In this document: one piece after another, positions 9,544-19,267 of the stretch
How positions within the stretch are numbered: position 1 is the stretch's first letter
Layout of the letters: each line of letters starts with the position of its first letter
Source of the DNA: Pseudofrankia saprophytica
Lineage (GTDB): Bacteria; Actinomycetota; Actinomycetes; Frankiales; Frankiaceae
NCBI RefSeq assembly: GCF_000235425.2
Contig: NZ_KI912267.1
Location: 1,291,290 to 1,355,289 of the forward strand
DNA length: 64,000 nt
Direction: 5' to 3'
Translations under genes and position numbers: made by a program
The notes under the pieces: generated by a model
Database searches by the model: none
What the model saw: only the letters and a program-made list of their open reading frames with translations
Told to the model about the DNA's origin: nothing

Positions 9544-9631
9544 GAGGGTTCTCTCCGGGTCTACTCGATGGGAGCCGGGGTCGGTGGGAGCGGAATCCGC
9601 GGGAGCGGGATCCGCGGGAGCGGGGACTGGC

Positions 9632-10945
9632 TCAGTCCTCGATCGGGGAGACACCGGTAGGACGGTAGGGAAGCGTGGGCTGGCCCTTCGCGTCCAGGCT
9701 GGTCAGCAGCGCGCCGCGCACGCAGACCGCCGGCGTCTGCGGATCCGCCTTGCCGTTGCAGCGGAACTTCAGGCCAGGCCCCGCCGGTACCGGCTTGGCC
9801 GGCATCGCGTGGAGCTTGTCTGCGATGGCGGTCGGGGTCAGCTCGCCGGTGAACCCGTCGAGCCCGTCCCGCAGTCCCATCATCGTCATGTAGATCGTCA
9901 GACCCATCGAGTTGGAGAGGTCGACCTTTCCCTTCGCGTAGGTGTCGACGATGGCGTGCCACTGCTTGATGTCGGCGTTGCCCGCGTCACCGTCCGCGAC
10001 CGGCGTCGCGATGACGACGCCCTTCAGGTACGAGCCGACCGCCTTGCGTGTCGCGTCGGTGATGCAGCTGTACAGCGCGCTGATCGGCCCGGTGAAGTTG
10101 ATGGCGCGCAGGCCCTGGAACGCGGCGATGCAGAAGCTGTCATTGCCGATGACGTGGACCTCGGTGTCATCGGACTTGATGCTCGCCAACTGTGGGGTCA
10201 TGTCCGCGGTGCCCGGCGGCACCGGGATGACGGTCACGTCGATTCCCGCCTTCTTGAAGAGGTCCTTGCCGGCCTCGTCGTAGAAGGCGGTGGCCTGCGG
10301 CACGTCGATCACGACGACGGCCACCTTGGTGACCTTGTGCTCCTTGGCGACACCGATCGGCTGGTCCGCCAGCCCGGTCGCCGAGCTCACCATGACGAAC
10401 GTCCGGTCCTTGTCGTGCAACGCGTTCTGCTCGGTGGTGCCGTAGATGAACATCGGGATGTTGGCGTCGTGCAGCGGCTTCCACACGTTCCCGAGGCTGG
10501 ACGTCTCGCCGAGAACCGTGACCGCCACGTTCTCCTGGACGAGCTGGGCGGCGCAGTCGGCGGCGGCGCCCGGGTCGGAGTGCGTCTCGCAGGGCACCAG
10601 CTGGATCGGCCGGCCGCCGAGCCCACCGCGGTGGTCGTTGAGGAACTTCGCGACCGCGTCCGCGGCGGACAGCTGGATCGAGTTGTCGAGAGCCGGCCCC
10701 TTCCCGTCGCTGATCACGCCGACCTTGACCGGGGTGCCGCTCGCCGGCTGCGCCGGGCCCAGCGCCGCGACGCCGGTTGGCTCGGCCGGCGCGGCGTCCT
10801 TCCCGTCGTCACCGCCACCGCCGCAGGCCGCGGCCGCGACCACGAGCGTCGTGGCGACGGCAGCGGCCGTCAGCCACCGTGGCCCGCGCCGCCGTGGCCG
10901 GGGCACGTCTCTCGCTAACTCACCGATCGGCGAGGAGTCGTCCAT
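9632..10945 (-). CDS. ABC-type substrate-binding lipoprotein (branched-chain amino acid type)
   Basis: From ATG 10945 the product has 437 residues. After a basic n-region, the helix ending in VVAAAACGGGG contains a lipobox, so the Cys should be lipidated and the protein anchored outside the membrane. The mature part is a periplasmic-binding-protein type 1 fold like LivJ, with GVISDGKGPALDNSIQLSAADA near its start. No permease or ATPase gene is next to it, so its transporter is elsewhere or it acts as a binding sensor. It diverges from the reductase at 11,246, and an AT-rich palindrome lies between them. Confidence 0.85.
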   Translation of the reverse strand: MDDSSPIGELARDVPRPRRRGPRWLTAAAVATTLVVAAAACGGGGDDGKDAAPAEPTGVAALGPAQPASGTPVKVGVISDGKGPALDNSIQLSAADAVAKFLNDHRGGLGGRPIQLVPCETHSDPGAAADCAAQLVQENVAVTVLGETSSLGNVWKPLHDANIPMFIYGTTEQNALHDKDRTFVMVSSATGLADQPIGVAKEHKVTKVAVVVIDVPQATAFYDEAGKDLFKKAGIDVTVIPVPPGTADMTPQLASIKSDDTEVHVIGNDSFCIAAFQGLRAINFTGPISALYSCITDATRKAVGSYLKGVVIATPVADGDAGNADIKQWHAIVDTYAKGKVDLSNSMGLTIYMTMMGLRDGLDGFTGELTPTAIADKLHAMPAKPVPAGPGLKFRCNGKADPQTPAVCVRGALLTSLDAKGQPTLPYRPTGVSPIED

Positions 10946-11245
10946 GGCTTGTCCCTTCGGGTCGACGGTGCGGGCGCTGACCGCTGCCCGCGGTGTCGAG
11001 CGGACCGGCCGCCCGCCCGGGCGGTGCCAGTCCGCGGATGCACCCGAGCCGGCCAGATAGTACCGGGACGCCACCCTTAGTATCTAGATGTTTTGCGGGA
11101 TCCCTTCGCGGCGATCTTCCCACACCGTGACCTGCGCGAGCGCAGGCGACCCCGTCGTTGCACGCTCCGTTAGATATAGATATTTTCGAGCGGGTCGGAC
11201 CGGGCAGGCAGCGCGGCCCGGCGACACGGGAGCAGGAGGTGGACG
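10946..11245. other. divergent promoter region with two AT-rich motifs
   Basis: The 300-base gap holds two AT-rich elements, TATCTAGATG at 11081-11090 and TTAGATATAGATATTTT at 11170-11186. They resemble motifs in other promoters of this cluster and stand out in otherwise GC-rich DNA. Confidence 0.5.
11081..11090. promoter_or_regulatory. candidate operator (TRTCTAGAYA type)
   Basis: The site contains a perfect 8-base palindrome ATCTAGAT. Similar sites occur at 21080 and 24821, upstream of other acyl-CoA genes. The cognate regulator is unknown; one of the two FadR paralogs is the obvious suspect. Confidence 0.35.
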
Positions 11246-12301
11246 GTGCTTCGGGTCGTACAGTGGGCCACCGGGGCCGTCGGGCGGCACGCGATACGCG
11301 CGGTCCGCGACCACCCCGACCTCGAGCTGGCCGGCGCGTTCGTCTACAGCGACGCCAAGGCCGGCCGGGACGTCGGCGAGATCGCGGGCCTGGACCCCAT
11401 CGGGGTGACCGCCACGAACGACCCCGACGAGATCGTCGCGCTGGACGCCGACTGCGTGCTGTACATGGCCCAGGGCGAGATGAACCCGGCGGGCGCCCTG
11501 GACGACATCTGCCGGCTGCTCGCCGCCGGCAAGAACGTCGTCTCCACGGCGGTCACCAGCCTCATCTACCCGGCGAGCCTGGAGCCGGCGGTCGCCGCGC
11601 GGCTGGAGGAGGCGTGCGCCGCGGGCGGGACGTCGTTCCACGCCACCGGCATCGAACCCGGCTGGGCCTCCGAGGTGCTGCCGCTGACGATGTCGGCCCT
11701 GTTCGCGCGGATCGACACGCTGGTGGTCCAGGAACTGCTCGACTACTCGTCCTATGACAGCCCCGGGATGATGTTCGACATCATGGGGTTCGGCCGGGCG
11801 CCCGACGCTCCCGTGCCGCTCGCGGATCCGGTGCTGGCCGGTTCCGTGTTCCGCGCCCCGCTCCTCCTGGTCGCCGACGGGCTGGGCGCCACGATCGACG
11901 ACTTCCTCTACGACCGCCAGGTGGCCGTCGCCGACAGCGGTTTCGACATCAAGGCCGGCCGCGTCGAGGCCGGGACGGTCAGCGCCCAGCGGTTCTCGGC
12001 CACCGCCGTCATCGGCGGCCGCCGTGCGCTGACGGTCGAGCACATCACCCGGGTCGGCCAGGGGCAGGCTCCGGACTGGCCCACCGGCCGCGGCTGGAAG
12101 GTCACCGTCGAGGGCAGCCCCTCGATGGTGCTGGAGGCAAAGATCGCCATTCATGGCGAGGACGAGAACGACCAGGGCTGCCTGGGCACCGCCATGCACG
12201 CCGTCCACGCCGTCGCCCCGGTCTGCGCGGCCGTGCCCGGCATCCGGACCTTCCTCGACCTCCCCATGATCAAGGGCCGCCACATCCTGTCCCAGCGGTA
12301 G
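11246..12301 (+). CDS. NAD(P)-dependent oxidoreductase, dihydrodipicolinate-reductase-like
   Basis: The 351-residue protein starts with GTG 11246 behind a very good AGGAGGTGG site. The N-terminal Rossmann motif VVQWATGAVGRHAIR and the early region resemble the DapB-like N-terminal domain found in 2,4-diaminopentanoate dehydrogenase and related actinobacterial reductases. The SFHATGIEPGWASEVLPL segment is typical of this group. Such genes are frequent beside acyl-CoA and steroid catabolism genes in actinobacteria. The true substrate is unknown, and a role in lysine synthesis is unlikely. Confidence 0.8.
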   Translation: MLRVVQWATGAVGRHAIRAVRDHPDLELAGAFVYSDAKAGRDVGEIAGLDPIGVTATNDPDEIVALDADCVLYMAQGEMNPAGALDDICRLLAAGKNVVSTAVTSLIYPASLEPAVAARLEEACAAGGTSFHATGIEPGWASEVLPLTMSALFARIDTLVVQELLDYSSYDSPGMMFDIMGFGRAPDAPVPLADPVLAGSVFRAPLLLVADGLGATIDDFLYDRQVAVADSGFDIKAGRVEAGTVSAQRFSATAVIGGRRALTVEHITRVGQGQAPDWPTGRGWKVTVEGSPSMVLEAKIAIHGEDENDQGCLGTAMHAVHAVAPVCAAVPGIRTFLDLPMIKGRHILSQR

Positions 12302-12498
12302 GCCACCAGGTCACGCCATCCGAACCGGCGGAACGAAGCCGGGCGGAACCGGGCCGGGCGGGACCGGGTCCGCCCGGGCTGGCCGAGACCTGCCGGGACC
12401 TGCCGGGACCTGGCCTGGCCTGGCCGGTCCAGATCGGGTCCCGGCCAGGCCTCGGTCCGCGCCCGATCAGACGACGAACGATGCGGGAGGCTGCCGCC

Positions 12499-13302
12499 AT
12501 GGGATACGAGACCATCCAGTACGAGGTTCGCGACCGGATAGCGACGATCACGTTCGACCGGCCGGACCGGCTCAACGCCCTGTCCCCCGAGATGATCCGC
12601 GAGCTGCGGCAGGCGTACGCGGACGCCGAGGCGGACGGCGACGTGTGGATCCTGGTCGTCACCGGGAACGGGCGGGCGTTCTGCGCCGGCGCCGACGTCG
12701 GCGAGATCCCGGACGACGGCCGGGTCGTCTACGACGAGCCATACCTGTCGACGTATCCGCAGTGGGAGGCGCCCCAGGAGGGCACCCCGCCGTTCCGGAG
12801 CATGACCAAGCCGATCCTCACCGCCGTCAACGGGCTGTGCTGCGGCGCGGGGCTGGACCTCGTCACCACCGGCGACATCGTCATCGCCTCGGACCGGGCC
12901 GAGTTCTTCGACCCGCACGTCAGCATCGGCCTGGTCTCGGGCCGTGAGGTGGTCCGGCTGGCGAGGGCGCTGCCGACGAACATCGCGATGCGGATGGCGC
13001 TGATGGGCCGCCACGAGCGGATGAGTGCCGCGCGCGCCTACGAGCTGGGGCTGGTCTCGGAGGTCGTCGAGCACGACCGGCTGCTGGAGCGGGCCACGGA
13101 GCTGGCGGGCATCGTGTGCCGCAACGCGCCGCTGGCGGTACGCGGCACACGACTGGCGATCCGCCAGGGCCGCGACCTGCCGCTGCGCGAGGCCGAGATC
13201 ATGGGCGAGGCGTATCGGGAACGGGTCGTACGCACCGACGACGCCAAGGAAGGCCCGCGAGCGTTCCTCGAGAAGCGCCAACCCGCCTGGAAATGCCAGT
13301 GA
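12499..13302 (+). CDS. enoyl-CoA hydratase family protein
   Basis: ATG 12499 follows a GGGAGG site, giving 267 residues. Crotonase landmarks are TFDRPDRLNALSPEM near residue 17, GNGRAFCAGADVGEIP (first oxyanion loop) and TAVNGLCCGAGLDLVTTGD (second loop with GAG). The C-terminal FLEKRQPAWKC is standard. An acidic residue at the usual catalytic position is plausible but was not verified. It is in the same direction as the reductase at 11,246, about 200 bases away, and converges on the regulator at 13,345. Confidence 0.88.
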   Translation: MGYETIQYEVRDRIATITFDRPDRLNALSPEMIRELRQAYADAEADGDVWILVVTGNGRAFCAGADVGEIPDDGRVVYDEPYLSTYPQWEAPQEGTPPFRSMTKPILTAVNGLCCGAGLDLVTTGDIVIASDRAEFFDPHVSIGLVSGREVVRLARALPTNIAMRMALMGRHERMSAARAYELGLVSEVVEHDRLLERATELAGIVCRNAPLAVRGTRLAIRQGRDLPLREAEIMGEAYRERVVRTDDAKEGPRAFLEKRQPAWKCQ

Positions 13303-13344
13303 CGGCCCCCGCGGCGTCGGCGGCGGGCGCGGAAGCCGGCTCGG

Positions 13345-14103
13345 TCAGTAGTGGTGGACCAGGTCGACGACCGTCCCCGCCTCGGCGCCGAGCATGACCT
13401 TGTCGACGACAGCCATGTGGGACCGCCAGTGCTCCTCGGCGGCCGGGCCGTCGCCGGCCTGGATCAGCTCGACGAGGCGTCGCTGCGAACGCACGCCTCG
13501 GCGCCGGGTCGCCAGGGAGCCGGTGGCGTCCTCGGCCCGGCTGAGCGCGGTGACGGCGCGGGCCACGATCTCGTTCAGCATCTCGGCGACGATGGTCAGC
13601 GTCTGGTTTCCCGCCAGCGCCAGCAGCCTTTCGTGGAACTGGGCGTTGGCCCGGCCGAACTCCTCGGGGTCGGCGAGCGACTCCTCTTCCTTGCCGATGA
13701 GCTCGGCGAGCTCATCGGCGGCCGACTGCCGCTGCGGCGACTGCGCCAGCCGCCGGGCCGCGAGCGGCTCGAGCAGGGTGCGCGCGGCGCAGACGTCCAT
13801 CAGCGGGACGCCTCGCGCCTGGAGCAGCAGGGCGGCGGTGCGTGCGGTGAGCCGCTCGTCGGGCTGGCGCACGAAGATCCCGCCGAGGACGCCGCGCTCC
13901 ACCGAGATCAGGCCCTGGGTCTCCAGGATGCGCAGCGCCTCGCGCAGCGACGGGCGGGAGACGCCGAACCGCTCCACCAGCTCCGGCTCACGGCCGAGCA
14001 GGTCGCCGTCGGCCAGCTCGCCGGTCACGATGAGCGAGCGGATCTCGTCGGCGATCTGCTGCGGCTTCTCCCGCGGAGGGCGCGCGCCCTTCTTCGCGAC
14101 CAC
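13345..14103 (-). CDS. GntR-family transcriptional regulator, FadR/FCD subfamily
   Basis: The 252-residue protein starts at GTG 14103 behind GGGAG. Residues about 15-80 form a GntR winged helix (QQIADEIRSLIVTGELADGD, FGVSRPSLREALRILETQG). The rest is an all-helical FCD effector domain, with FHERLLALAGN and the C-terminal HWRSHMAVVDKV carrying the metal-binding His pattern of the family. It is a close paralog of the regulator at 21,388-22,167. It lies between a hydratase gene and a divergent amidohydrolase operon and probably regulates one or both in response to an acyl-CoA or acid ligand. Confidence 0.9.
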   Translation of the reverse strand: MVAKKGARPPREKPQQIADEIRSLIVTGELADGDLLGREPELVERFGVSRPSLREALRILETQGLISVERGVLGGIFVRQPDERLTARTAALLLQARGVPLMDVCAARTLLEPLAARRLAQSPQRQSAADELAELIGKEEESLADPEEFGRANAQFHERLLALAGNQTLTIVAEMLNEIVARAVTALSRAEDATGSLATRRRGVRSQRRLVELIQAGDGPAAEEHWRSHMAVVDKVMLGAEAGTVVDLVHHY

Positions 14104-14373
14104 GAAAACTCCCAGGCTGCTTCGGGTGGGCGAGGCGGGGTGGTTCGGTCAGCCCACCGGTGTCCGTCTCATCGTTTCACGTCCGCCGACGGGCCCGGCC
14201 CGGCGACCCGGCACGCGGACCGCCGCGCGGAAAGGTTGCCAGGTAGCGGCAGGTGCCGGCCGGGCCGCCGCCTTCCGGGCTGGCCTGAGAGACGGCGCCA
14301 GAGTACAGTCACAGTTGTTGGAAAGCCATGCTTTTCTAGATTGAAAGCGCTACTTCCCAGCCGAGGAAAACAA

Positions 14374-15555
14374 ATGACGAGCTCGAAGCCGATCGACGCG
14401 GACAACCACTACTACGAGACGCTCGACGCGTTCACCCGTCATCTTGACAAGAAGTTCGCGCAGCGCGGGGTCCAGGTCGTACAGGCAGGCAGGCGCACGC
14501 AGTTACTCATGGGCGGGCAGGTCAACCGCTTCATCCCGAACCCGACGTTCGACCCGATCATCGTTCCCGGCTGCCTGGACCCGCTGTTCCGCGGCCAGAT
14601 TCCGGACGGGGTCGACCCGCGGACGTTGATGAAGGTCGAGCCGCTGCGGCCGGAGTACCGCGACCGCGACGCGCGCCTCGAGGTCGTCGAGCGGCAGGGG
14701 CTGGACGGGGTGCTGCTGTTCCCCACGCTGGGCTGCGGTGTCGAGGAGGCGCTCAAGGACGACGTCGAGGCGACGATGGTCAGCCTGCACGCCTTCAACC
14801 GCTGGCTGGAGGAGGACTGGGGCTTCGACCACCGCGGCCGGCTGATCGGCGTGCCGATGCTCTCGCTCGCCGACCCGGCCGCCGCCGTCGCCGAGGTCGA
14901 CAGCCTGCTCGCGCGCGGCGCCCGGATGGTGCACGTCCGCCCCGCGCCGGTCCCCGCGCCGCACGGCAGGTCACGTTCGCTCGGCGACAAGCTGTACGAC
15001 CCGGTCTGGGCCCGGCTCGCCGAGGCGTCCGTCCCGGTCGCCTTCCACCTCGGTGACAGCGGCTACGAGGCCTCCACCGCGGCGTGGGGCGGCTCCGAGC
15101 GGTTCGAGGGGTACGGCCGCATCAGCGTCCTCACCCGCGTCCTCGTCGCCGACCGCGCCATTCACGACACGATGGCGTCCCTCGTCGTCGACGGCGTCTT
15201 CACCCGCCATCCCACCCTGCGCGTCGCCAGCATCGAGAACGGCTCGGACTGGGTGGCCCTGCTGGTGAAGCGGCTGCGCAAGCAGGCGAATCAGACGCCC
15301 TGGGCGTTCGCCGAGGACCCGCTTGACACCATCCGCGCGCACCTGTGGGTGACGCCGTACTACGAGGAGGACCTGCGCAAGCTCGCCGACCTCGTCGGCG
15401 TCGAGCACATCCTGTTCGGCTCCGACTGGCCGCACGGCGAGGGCCTCGCCGAGCCGACGGACTTTCTCAAGGAGCTCGACGGCTTCACCGACGACGAGAT
15501 CCGCAAGATCATGCGCGACAACTGCGTCGACCTGCTGGGGGCGAGCCGCTCGTGA
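14374..15555 (+). CDS. amidohydrolase (ACMSD-like TIM-barrel metal enzyme)
   Basis: The start ATG 14374 follows GAGGAAA, giving 393 residues. The N-terminal IDADNHYYETLDAF replaces the usual HxH with DxN-H, as seen in the actinobacterial amidohydrolase-2 subgroup. VAFHLGDSG and HILFGSDWPHGEG carry later metal-binding and catalytic residues. Family members act as decarboxylases or hydrolases on aromatic-ring or terpenoid intermediates. The stop overlaps the acyl-CoA dehydrogenase start (GTGA), so the two are translationally coupled. A paralog lies at 30,623-31,858. Confidence 0.88.
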   Translation: MTSSKPIDADNHYYETLDAFTRHLDKKFAQRGVQVVQAGRRTQLLMGGQVNRFIPNPTFDPIIVPGCLDPLFRGQIPDGVDPRTLMKVEPLRPEYRDRDARLEVVERQGLDGVLLFPTLGCGVEEALKDDVEATMVSLHAFNRWLEEDWGFDHRGRLIGVPMLSLADPAAAVAEVDSLLARGARMVHVRPAPVPAPHGRSRSLGDKLYDPVWARLAEASVPVAFHLGDSGYEASTAAWGGSERFEGYGRISVLTRVLVADRAIHDTMASLVVDGVFTRHPTLRVASIENGSDWVALLVKRLRKQANQTPWAFAEDPLDTIRAHLWVTPYYEEDLRKLADLVGVEHILFGSDWPHGEGLAEPTDFLKELDGFTDDEIRKIMRDNCVDLLGASRS

Positions 15556-16853
15556 GCACCACCGCCACCTCCGGCACCGCCACCGACGGGGACTCCCAGG
15601 CCGGCCTGCGCGCCGAGGTCGAGGCGTGGCTCGCCGAGCACTGGGATCCGGAGCTGTCCGTCGAGCAGTGGTGGCGCCTGGTCGCCACCGCCGGGTGGAC
15701 GGCGCCGCACCTCACCGCCGAGCAGGGTGGCCGCGGGCTGCCGCAGCGGGCGGGACGGACGGTGCGGGCCACTTTCGCGGCCTTCGGCGCGCTGCAGCCG
15801 CCCGGTGGGCTGGGCCTGCTGATGGCGGCGCCGACGATCCTCACGCTCGGAACGCCCGAGCAGATCGCCCGGCATGTACCGCCGATCCTCGAGGGCCGGC
15901 TCGGCTGGTGCCAGCTGTTCAGTGAACCGGGCGCCGGCTCCGACCTTGCCGGGCTCACCACCCGCGCCGAACGCGACGGCGACCGGTGGATCATCAACGG
16001 CCAGAAGGTCTGGAGCAGCCAGGCCCGCGAGGCCGACTACGGCATGCTGCTGGCGCGCACCGACTTCGACGTCCCCAAGCACGCCGGCATCTCCTGGTTC
16101 GCGCTGAAACTCGACCAGCCGGGCGTCACGATCCGCCCGCTGCGCGAGATGACCGGCGACGCGGTCTTCAACGAGGTCTTCCTCGACGACGCGGTCGTCG
16201 CCGCGGACGACCTCGTCGGCGGCGCGGGCAACGGCTGGATGGCCGCCAACACGACGCTGCACTTCGAGCGGACCGGCATCGGCGCCGGCGGCGCGCACGC
16301 CGGCTTCCCACCGCCCGGGCCCAAGGGCGGCGTGCTCGGTCTGAAGGCCGGCGACGCCGCGCTGCTGCGCCCGCCGGAGGGCATGGTGGTGACATTCGCC
16401 GACCTGGTGGCGCTCGCCCGCGAGCACGGCCGGGCGGACGACCCGGCGATCCGCCAGAAGCTCGCCCGGCTGCACTGCTACCTGCAGGTCGGCCAGTGGA
16501 ACGCCGTCCGGGCCAAGGCCGAGGCCGCCGCTGGCGACGCGGCCGCCGGCGCCTCCGTCGCCAGCACCGGCAAGATCGCGCAGACGAGGATCACAAAGCT
16601 CTCGGCCGAGATCGGCCTGGAGATCCTCGGTGCCGGCGGCCTGCTCGCCGGGCCGGACGCCGCGGCGAGCGGCAAGTTCGCCAATGCGTTCCTGTTCGCC
16701 CGGGCCTCCTCTATCTACGGCGGCACCGACGAGATCCAGCGCAACATCGCCGCCGAGCGCACCCTGGGTCTCCCCCGCGAGCCCAGCCCCGACCGCAAAC
16801 GCCCCTACCGCGAGGTCCTCCACGCCCTCGCCCGCCGCGACGACGCCTCCTGA
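15552..16853 (+). CDS. acyl-CoA dehydrogenase
   Basis: GTG 15552 overlaps the preceding stop by 4 bases, and the product has 433 residues. It has the acyl-CoA dehydrogenase N-, middle and C-domains: CQLFSEPGAGSDLAGL and INGQKVWSSQA in the FAD/substrate region, and the C-terminal SSIYGGTDEIQRNIAAERTLGLP. It uses FAD to introduce an alpha-beta double bond. It is separated by a strong terminator from a second, convergent dehydrogenase gene. In actinobacterial steroid degradation such pairs often form heterotetramers, which is a possibility here. Confidence 0.9.
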   Translation: MSTTATSGTATDGDSQAGLRAEVEAWLAEHWDPELSVEQWWRLVATAGWTAPHLTAEQGGRGLPQRAGRTVRATFAAFGALQPPGGLGLLMAAPTILTLGTPEQIARHVPPILEGRLGWCQLFSEPGAGSDLAGLTTRAERDGDRWIINGQKVWSSQAREADYGMLLARTDFDVPKHAGISWFALKLDQPGVTIRPLREMTGDAVFNEVFLDDAVVAADDLVGGAGNGWMAANTTLHFERTGIGAGGAHAGFPPPGPKGGVLGLKAGDAALLRPPEGMVVTFADLVALAREHGRADDPAIRQKLARLHCYLQVGQWNAVRAKAEAAAGDAAAGASVASTGKIAQTRITKLSAEIGLEILGAGGLLAGPDAAASGKFANAFLFARASSIYGGTDEIQRNIAAERTLGLPREPSPDRKRPYREVLHALARRDDAS

Positions 16854-17185
16854 GCCCCGCCGGCCACGTTTCGTGTTGGATGGCCGAGCCCCAGGGCTCG
16901 GCCATCCAACACGCTTAATCGGTGGCTTGGTGGATTGTGTTATGAGGGTGAGTTCATAGGCTGGCTGATCTGCCACGATTCGGGCTCGGGGCGGACGGGC
17001 GCCGGGACGGTGGTCTGATTCGGGCCAGGGGCAGTATCCGGCCTGACCTCGATCGTCCCTCAGCGGCCATTTCAGCCGTGTGCGCACGGCTACGTGGTGC
17101 GACCAAGCGTGCATCGACCCCTGGTCGGCGACCCGGACCCGTTCCGAAGGCCCACCTGTCGTCGGCGCGGCCGCCCGAGTGCCCG
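16854..17185. other. intergenic region between convergent dehydrogenase genes
   Basis: It contains the hairpin at 16872-16913 and otherwise no visible element or gene. Confidence 0.5.
16872..16913. terminator. strong bidirectional hairpin
   Basis: A perfect 20-bp inverted repeat is separated by only 2 bases, 18 bases behind the first dehydrogenase stop. No T-run follows. Confidence 0.8.
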
Positions 17186-18295
17186 CTACAGGCCGACGCG
17201 GCTGGCGAGGCGGTCGCGCCAGGCCGACGGGTCACCGAAGAGCAGCTCGTCGGACTTGGCGCGGCGGAAGTACAGGTGGGCCGGGTGCTCCCAGGTGAAG
17301 CCGATGCCGCCGTGGACCTGGATGTTGTCCGCGGTGACCTGGGTGTATGCGTCGGAGCAGTAGGCCTTGGCGACCGCGGCGACCTTGGCCAGCTCCGCGT
17401 CGTCGTCCTCGGCCGCGCACCAGGCGGCGTAGTACGCCGCGGAGCGCGCCGACTCGACTTCGAGCAGCATGTCCGCGCAACGGTGCTTGACCGCCTGGAA
17501 GCTGCCGATCGGCCGGCCGAACTGGACCCGGTCCTTGGCGTACTGGACCGCCATGTCAAGGGCGACCTGGGCACCACCGGCCTGCTCGGCGGCCAGCGCC
17601 ACGGCCGCGAGGTCCAGCACGTGCTCGAGCACCGGCCAGGCGGTTCCCTCCTCGCCAACGAGCGACGCGGGGGTGGCGGCGAGCTCGACACGCGCGAGCC
17701 TGCGCGTCTGGTCGAGGGTCAGCAGCGAGGCGCGGGTGAGGCCCGCGGCGTCGCCGGGGACGGCGAACAGGGAGATGCCCGTGGCGGTGCGGGCGGCGAC
17801 GAGGAGCAGGTCGGCGGTGTGCCCGTCGAGGACGTAGTGCTTGCTGCCGGTGATCTCCCAGCCGACGCCGGCCGGCGTCGCCACCGCGGTGATACCGCCC
17901 GCGTCCCAGCGCCCGTTCTCCTCGGCGAACGCCACCGTCGCGCGGGTCTCGCCGGCCGCGATGCCCGGAAGCCACGCCTTCTGCGCGGCCGTGTCCCCCG
18001 ACCGCAGCAGCGCGGCGACGGCCAGCACCGCCGTCGAGAAGTACGGCGCGCAGAACAGCCGCCGGCCCATCTCCTCGCAGACGACCGCCACCTCGACGAA
18101 GCTCGCACCGCTGCCACCGAACTCGGCGGGAACCGCGAGGCCCACGAGGTCGAGCTCGCCGGCCAGCCGCGCCCACACCCGCGGGTCGTAGCCCTCGGGT
18201 GTCTCCATCAGCCGGCGCACCTCCGACTCGGGCGAAGCCGCCTCGAGGAAGGCACGCACCGCGCGGCGCAGGTCGCGCTGTTCGTCGGAAAACAT
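17186..18295 (-). CDS. acyl-CoA dehydrogenase (small-subunit-like)
   Basis: From ATG 18295 the protein is 369 residues; GTG 18307 would add four. The N-terminus MFSDEQRDLRRAVRAFLE and LGLAVPAEFGG-like helix region are typical, as are YAKDRVQFGRPIGSFQAVKH and the C-terminal NIQVHGGIGFTWEHPAHLYFR motif. The overall form resembles the FadE subunits that pair with a larger partner in alpha2beta2 dehydrogenases. It is transcribed toward the other dehydrogenase gene, and upstream is an SDR gene in the same direction with a gap of about 120 bases. Confidence 0.9.
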   Translation of the reverse strand: MFSDEQRDLRRAVRAFLEAASPESEVRRLMETPEGYDPRVWARLAGELDLVGLAVPAEFGGSGASFVEVAVVCEEMGRRLFCAPYFSTAVLAVAALLRSGDTAAQKAWLPGIAAGETRATVAFAEENGRWDAGGITAVATPAGVGWEITGSKHYVLDGHTADLLLVAARTATGISLFAVPGDAAGLTRASLLTLDQTRRLARVELAATPASLVGEEGTAWPVLEHVLDLAAVALAAEQAGGAQVALDMAVQYAKDRVQFGRPIGSFQAVKHRCADMLLEVESARSAAYYAAWCAAEDDDAELAKVAAVAKAYCSDAYTQVTADNIQVHGGIGFTWEHPAHLYFRRAKSDELLFGDPSAWRDRLASRVGL

Positions 18296-18413
18296 GAACG
18301 GTCTCACGACCAGCACCCACTTCCGTCGGCTGCCGCCGCCTCCGCCCGCTCCCGCCACCGGCCGCCGCGGAGCGACCGGTGGCGTCCGAGCGTGGTCGGT
18401 CGGCGTACGTGAA

Positions 18414-19175
18414 CTACTTCGGCGCGAAGCGCTGGCCGCCGTCGAGGCGGATGGTCTGGCCGTTGAGCATCGGGTTCTCGATGATGCCCACCGCCAGCCG
18501 GGCGTACTCCTCCGGGCGTCCCATCCGCTTCGGGAACGCGGCGTCCTTCGTGAGGACCTTCTCGTACTCCTCGGGGATGCCCTTGGTCAGCCCGGTGTGG
18601 AACAGGCTTGGCGCGATCGCGTTCACGCGGATGCCGAGGGAGCCGAGCTCCCGGGCCATGGTGAGGCTCATGGCGGCCACGCCGCCCTTCGCCGCCGTGT
18701 AGGCGATCTGCCCGATCTGGCCCTCGAACGCGGCGATGGACGCCGTGTTGATGATCACCCCGCGCTCGCCGTCCGCGTTCGGCTCGTTCTTGCTCATGTG
18801 CCAGGCGGCAAGCCGGGCGACGTTGAAGGTGCCGATCAGGTTGAGGTCGATGATCCCCTGGAAGGTCTCGAGGGGCATCGGGCCGTCCTTGCCGATCGTG
18901 CGGCCCGGGGTCGCTCCCCCGGCCGTGTTCACGACGACGTCGATGCCGTCGAGCGCGGCCAGGGCCGCCTCGATGACACCCTCCATGCCGGCGAAGTCAG
19001 TGACGTCGCAGGCGTGGAAGGTGCCCTTCAGCTCGTCGGCGACCTCCTGGCCGGCACTCGCCGGGCGGTCGAGGATCGCTACCCGGCCGCCGCGCGCGAC
19101 GACCAGCTCGGCCGTGGCCCTGGCCATGCCGGAGGCGCCGCCCACGACGAGCGCCCGCAGACCATTCAGCTCCAC
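18414..19175 (-). CDS. short-chain dehydrogenase, 3-hydroxyacyl-CoA dehydrogenase type
   Basis: GTG 19175 behind GAGGAGAGGG gives 253 residues. The Rossmann glycine motif VVGGASGMARA, the NTAGG strand, catalytic Ser in NTASIAAFEGQIGQ and YTAAK (YxxxK) are all present, so it is a classical SDR. SIAAFEGQIGQ is typical of HSD17B10-like 3-hydroxyacyl-CoA dehydrogenases, which oxidise the beta-hydroxy group with NAD. It sits between acyl-CoA dehydrogenase and acyl-CoA synthetase genes, consistent with one beta-oxidation module. An AT-rich element lies about 90 bases upstream. Confidence 0.9.
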   Translation of the reverse strand: MELNGLRALVVGGASGMARATAELVVARGGRVAILDRPASAGQEVADELKGTFHACDVTDFAGMEGVIEAALAALDGIDVVVNTAGGATPGRTIGKDGPMPLETFQGIIDLNLIGTFNVARLAAWHMSKNEPNADGERGVIINTASIAAFEGQIGQIAYTAAKGGVAAMSLTMARELGSLGIRVNAIAPSLFHTGLTKGIPEEYEKVLTKDAAFPKRMGRPEEYARLAVGIIENPMLNGQTIRLDGGQRFAPK

Positions 19176-19267
19176 CTGATGTCCCTCTCCTCTGGTGAGC
19201 TCGGCGAGCACGCGCTCGCGAGCGTCGGGGCTCCACCGGCGCCGCCCATGCCCGCCACCAGCACCCG

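Noticed and set aside
13351-14373. Plus-strand frame that extends the amidohydrolase upstream to 734 residues
   Set aside because: The upstream part is antisense to the FadR-type regulator, and a good ribosome site precedes ATG 14374.
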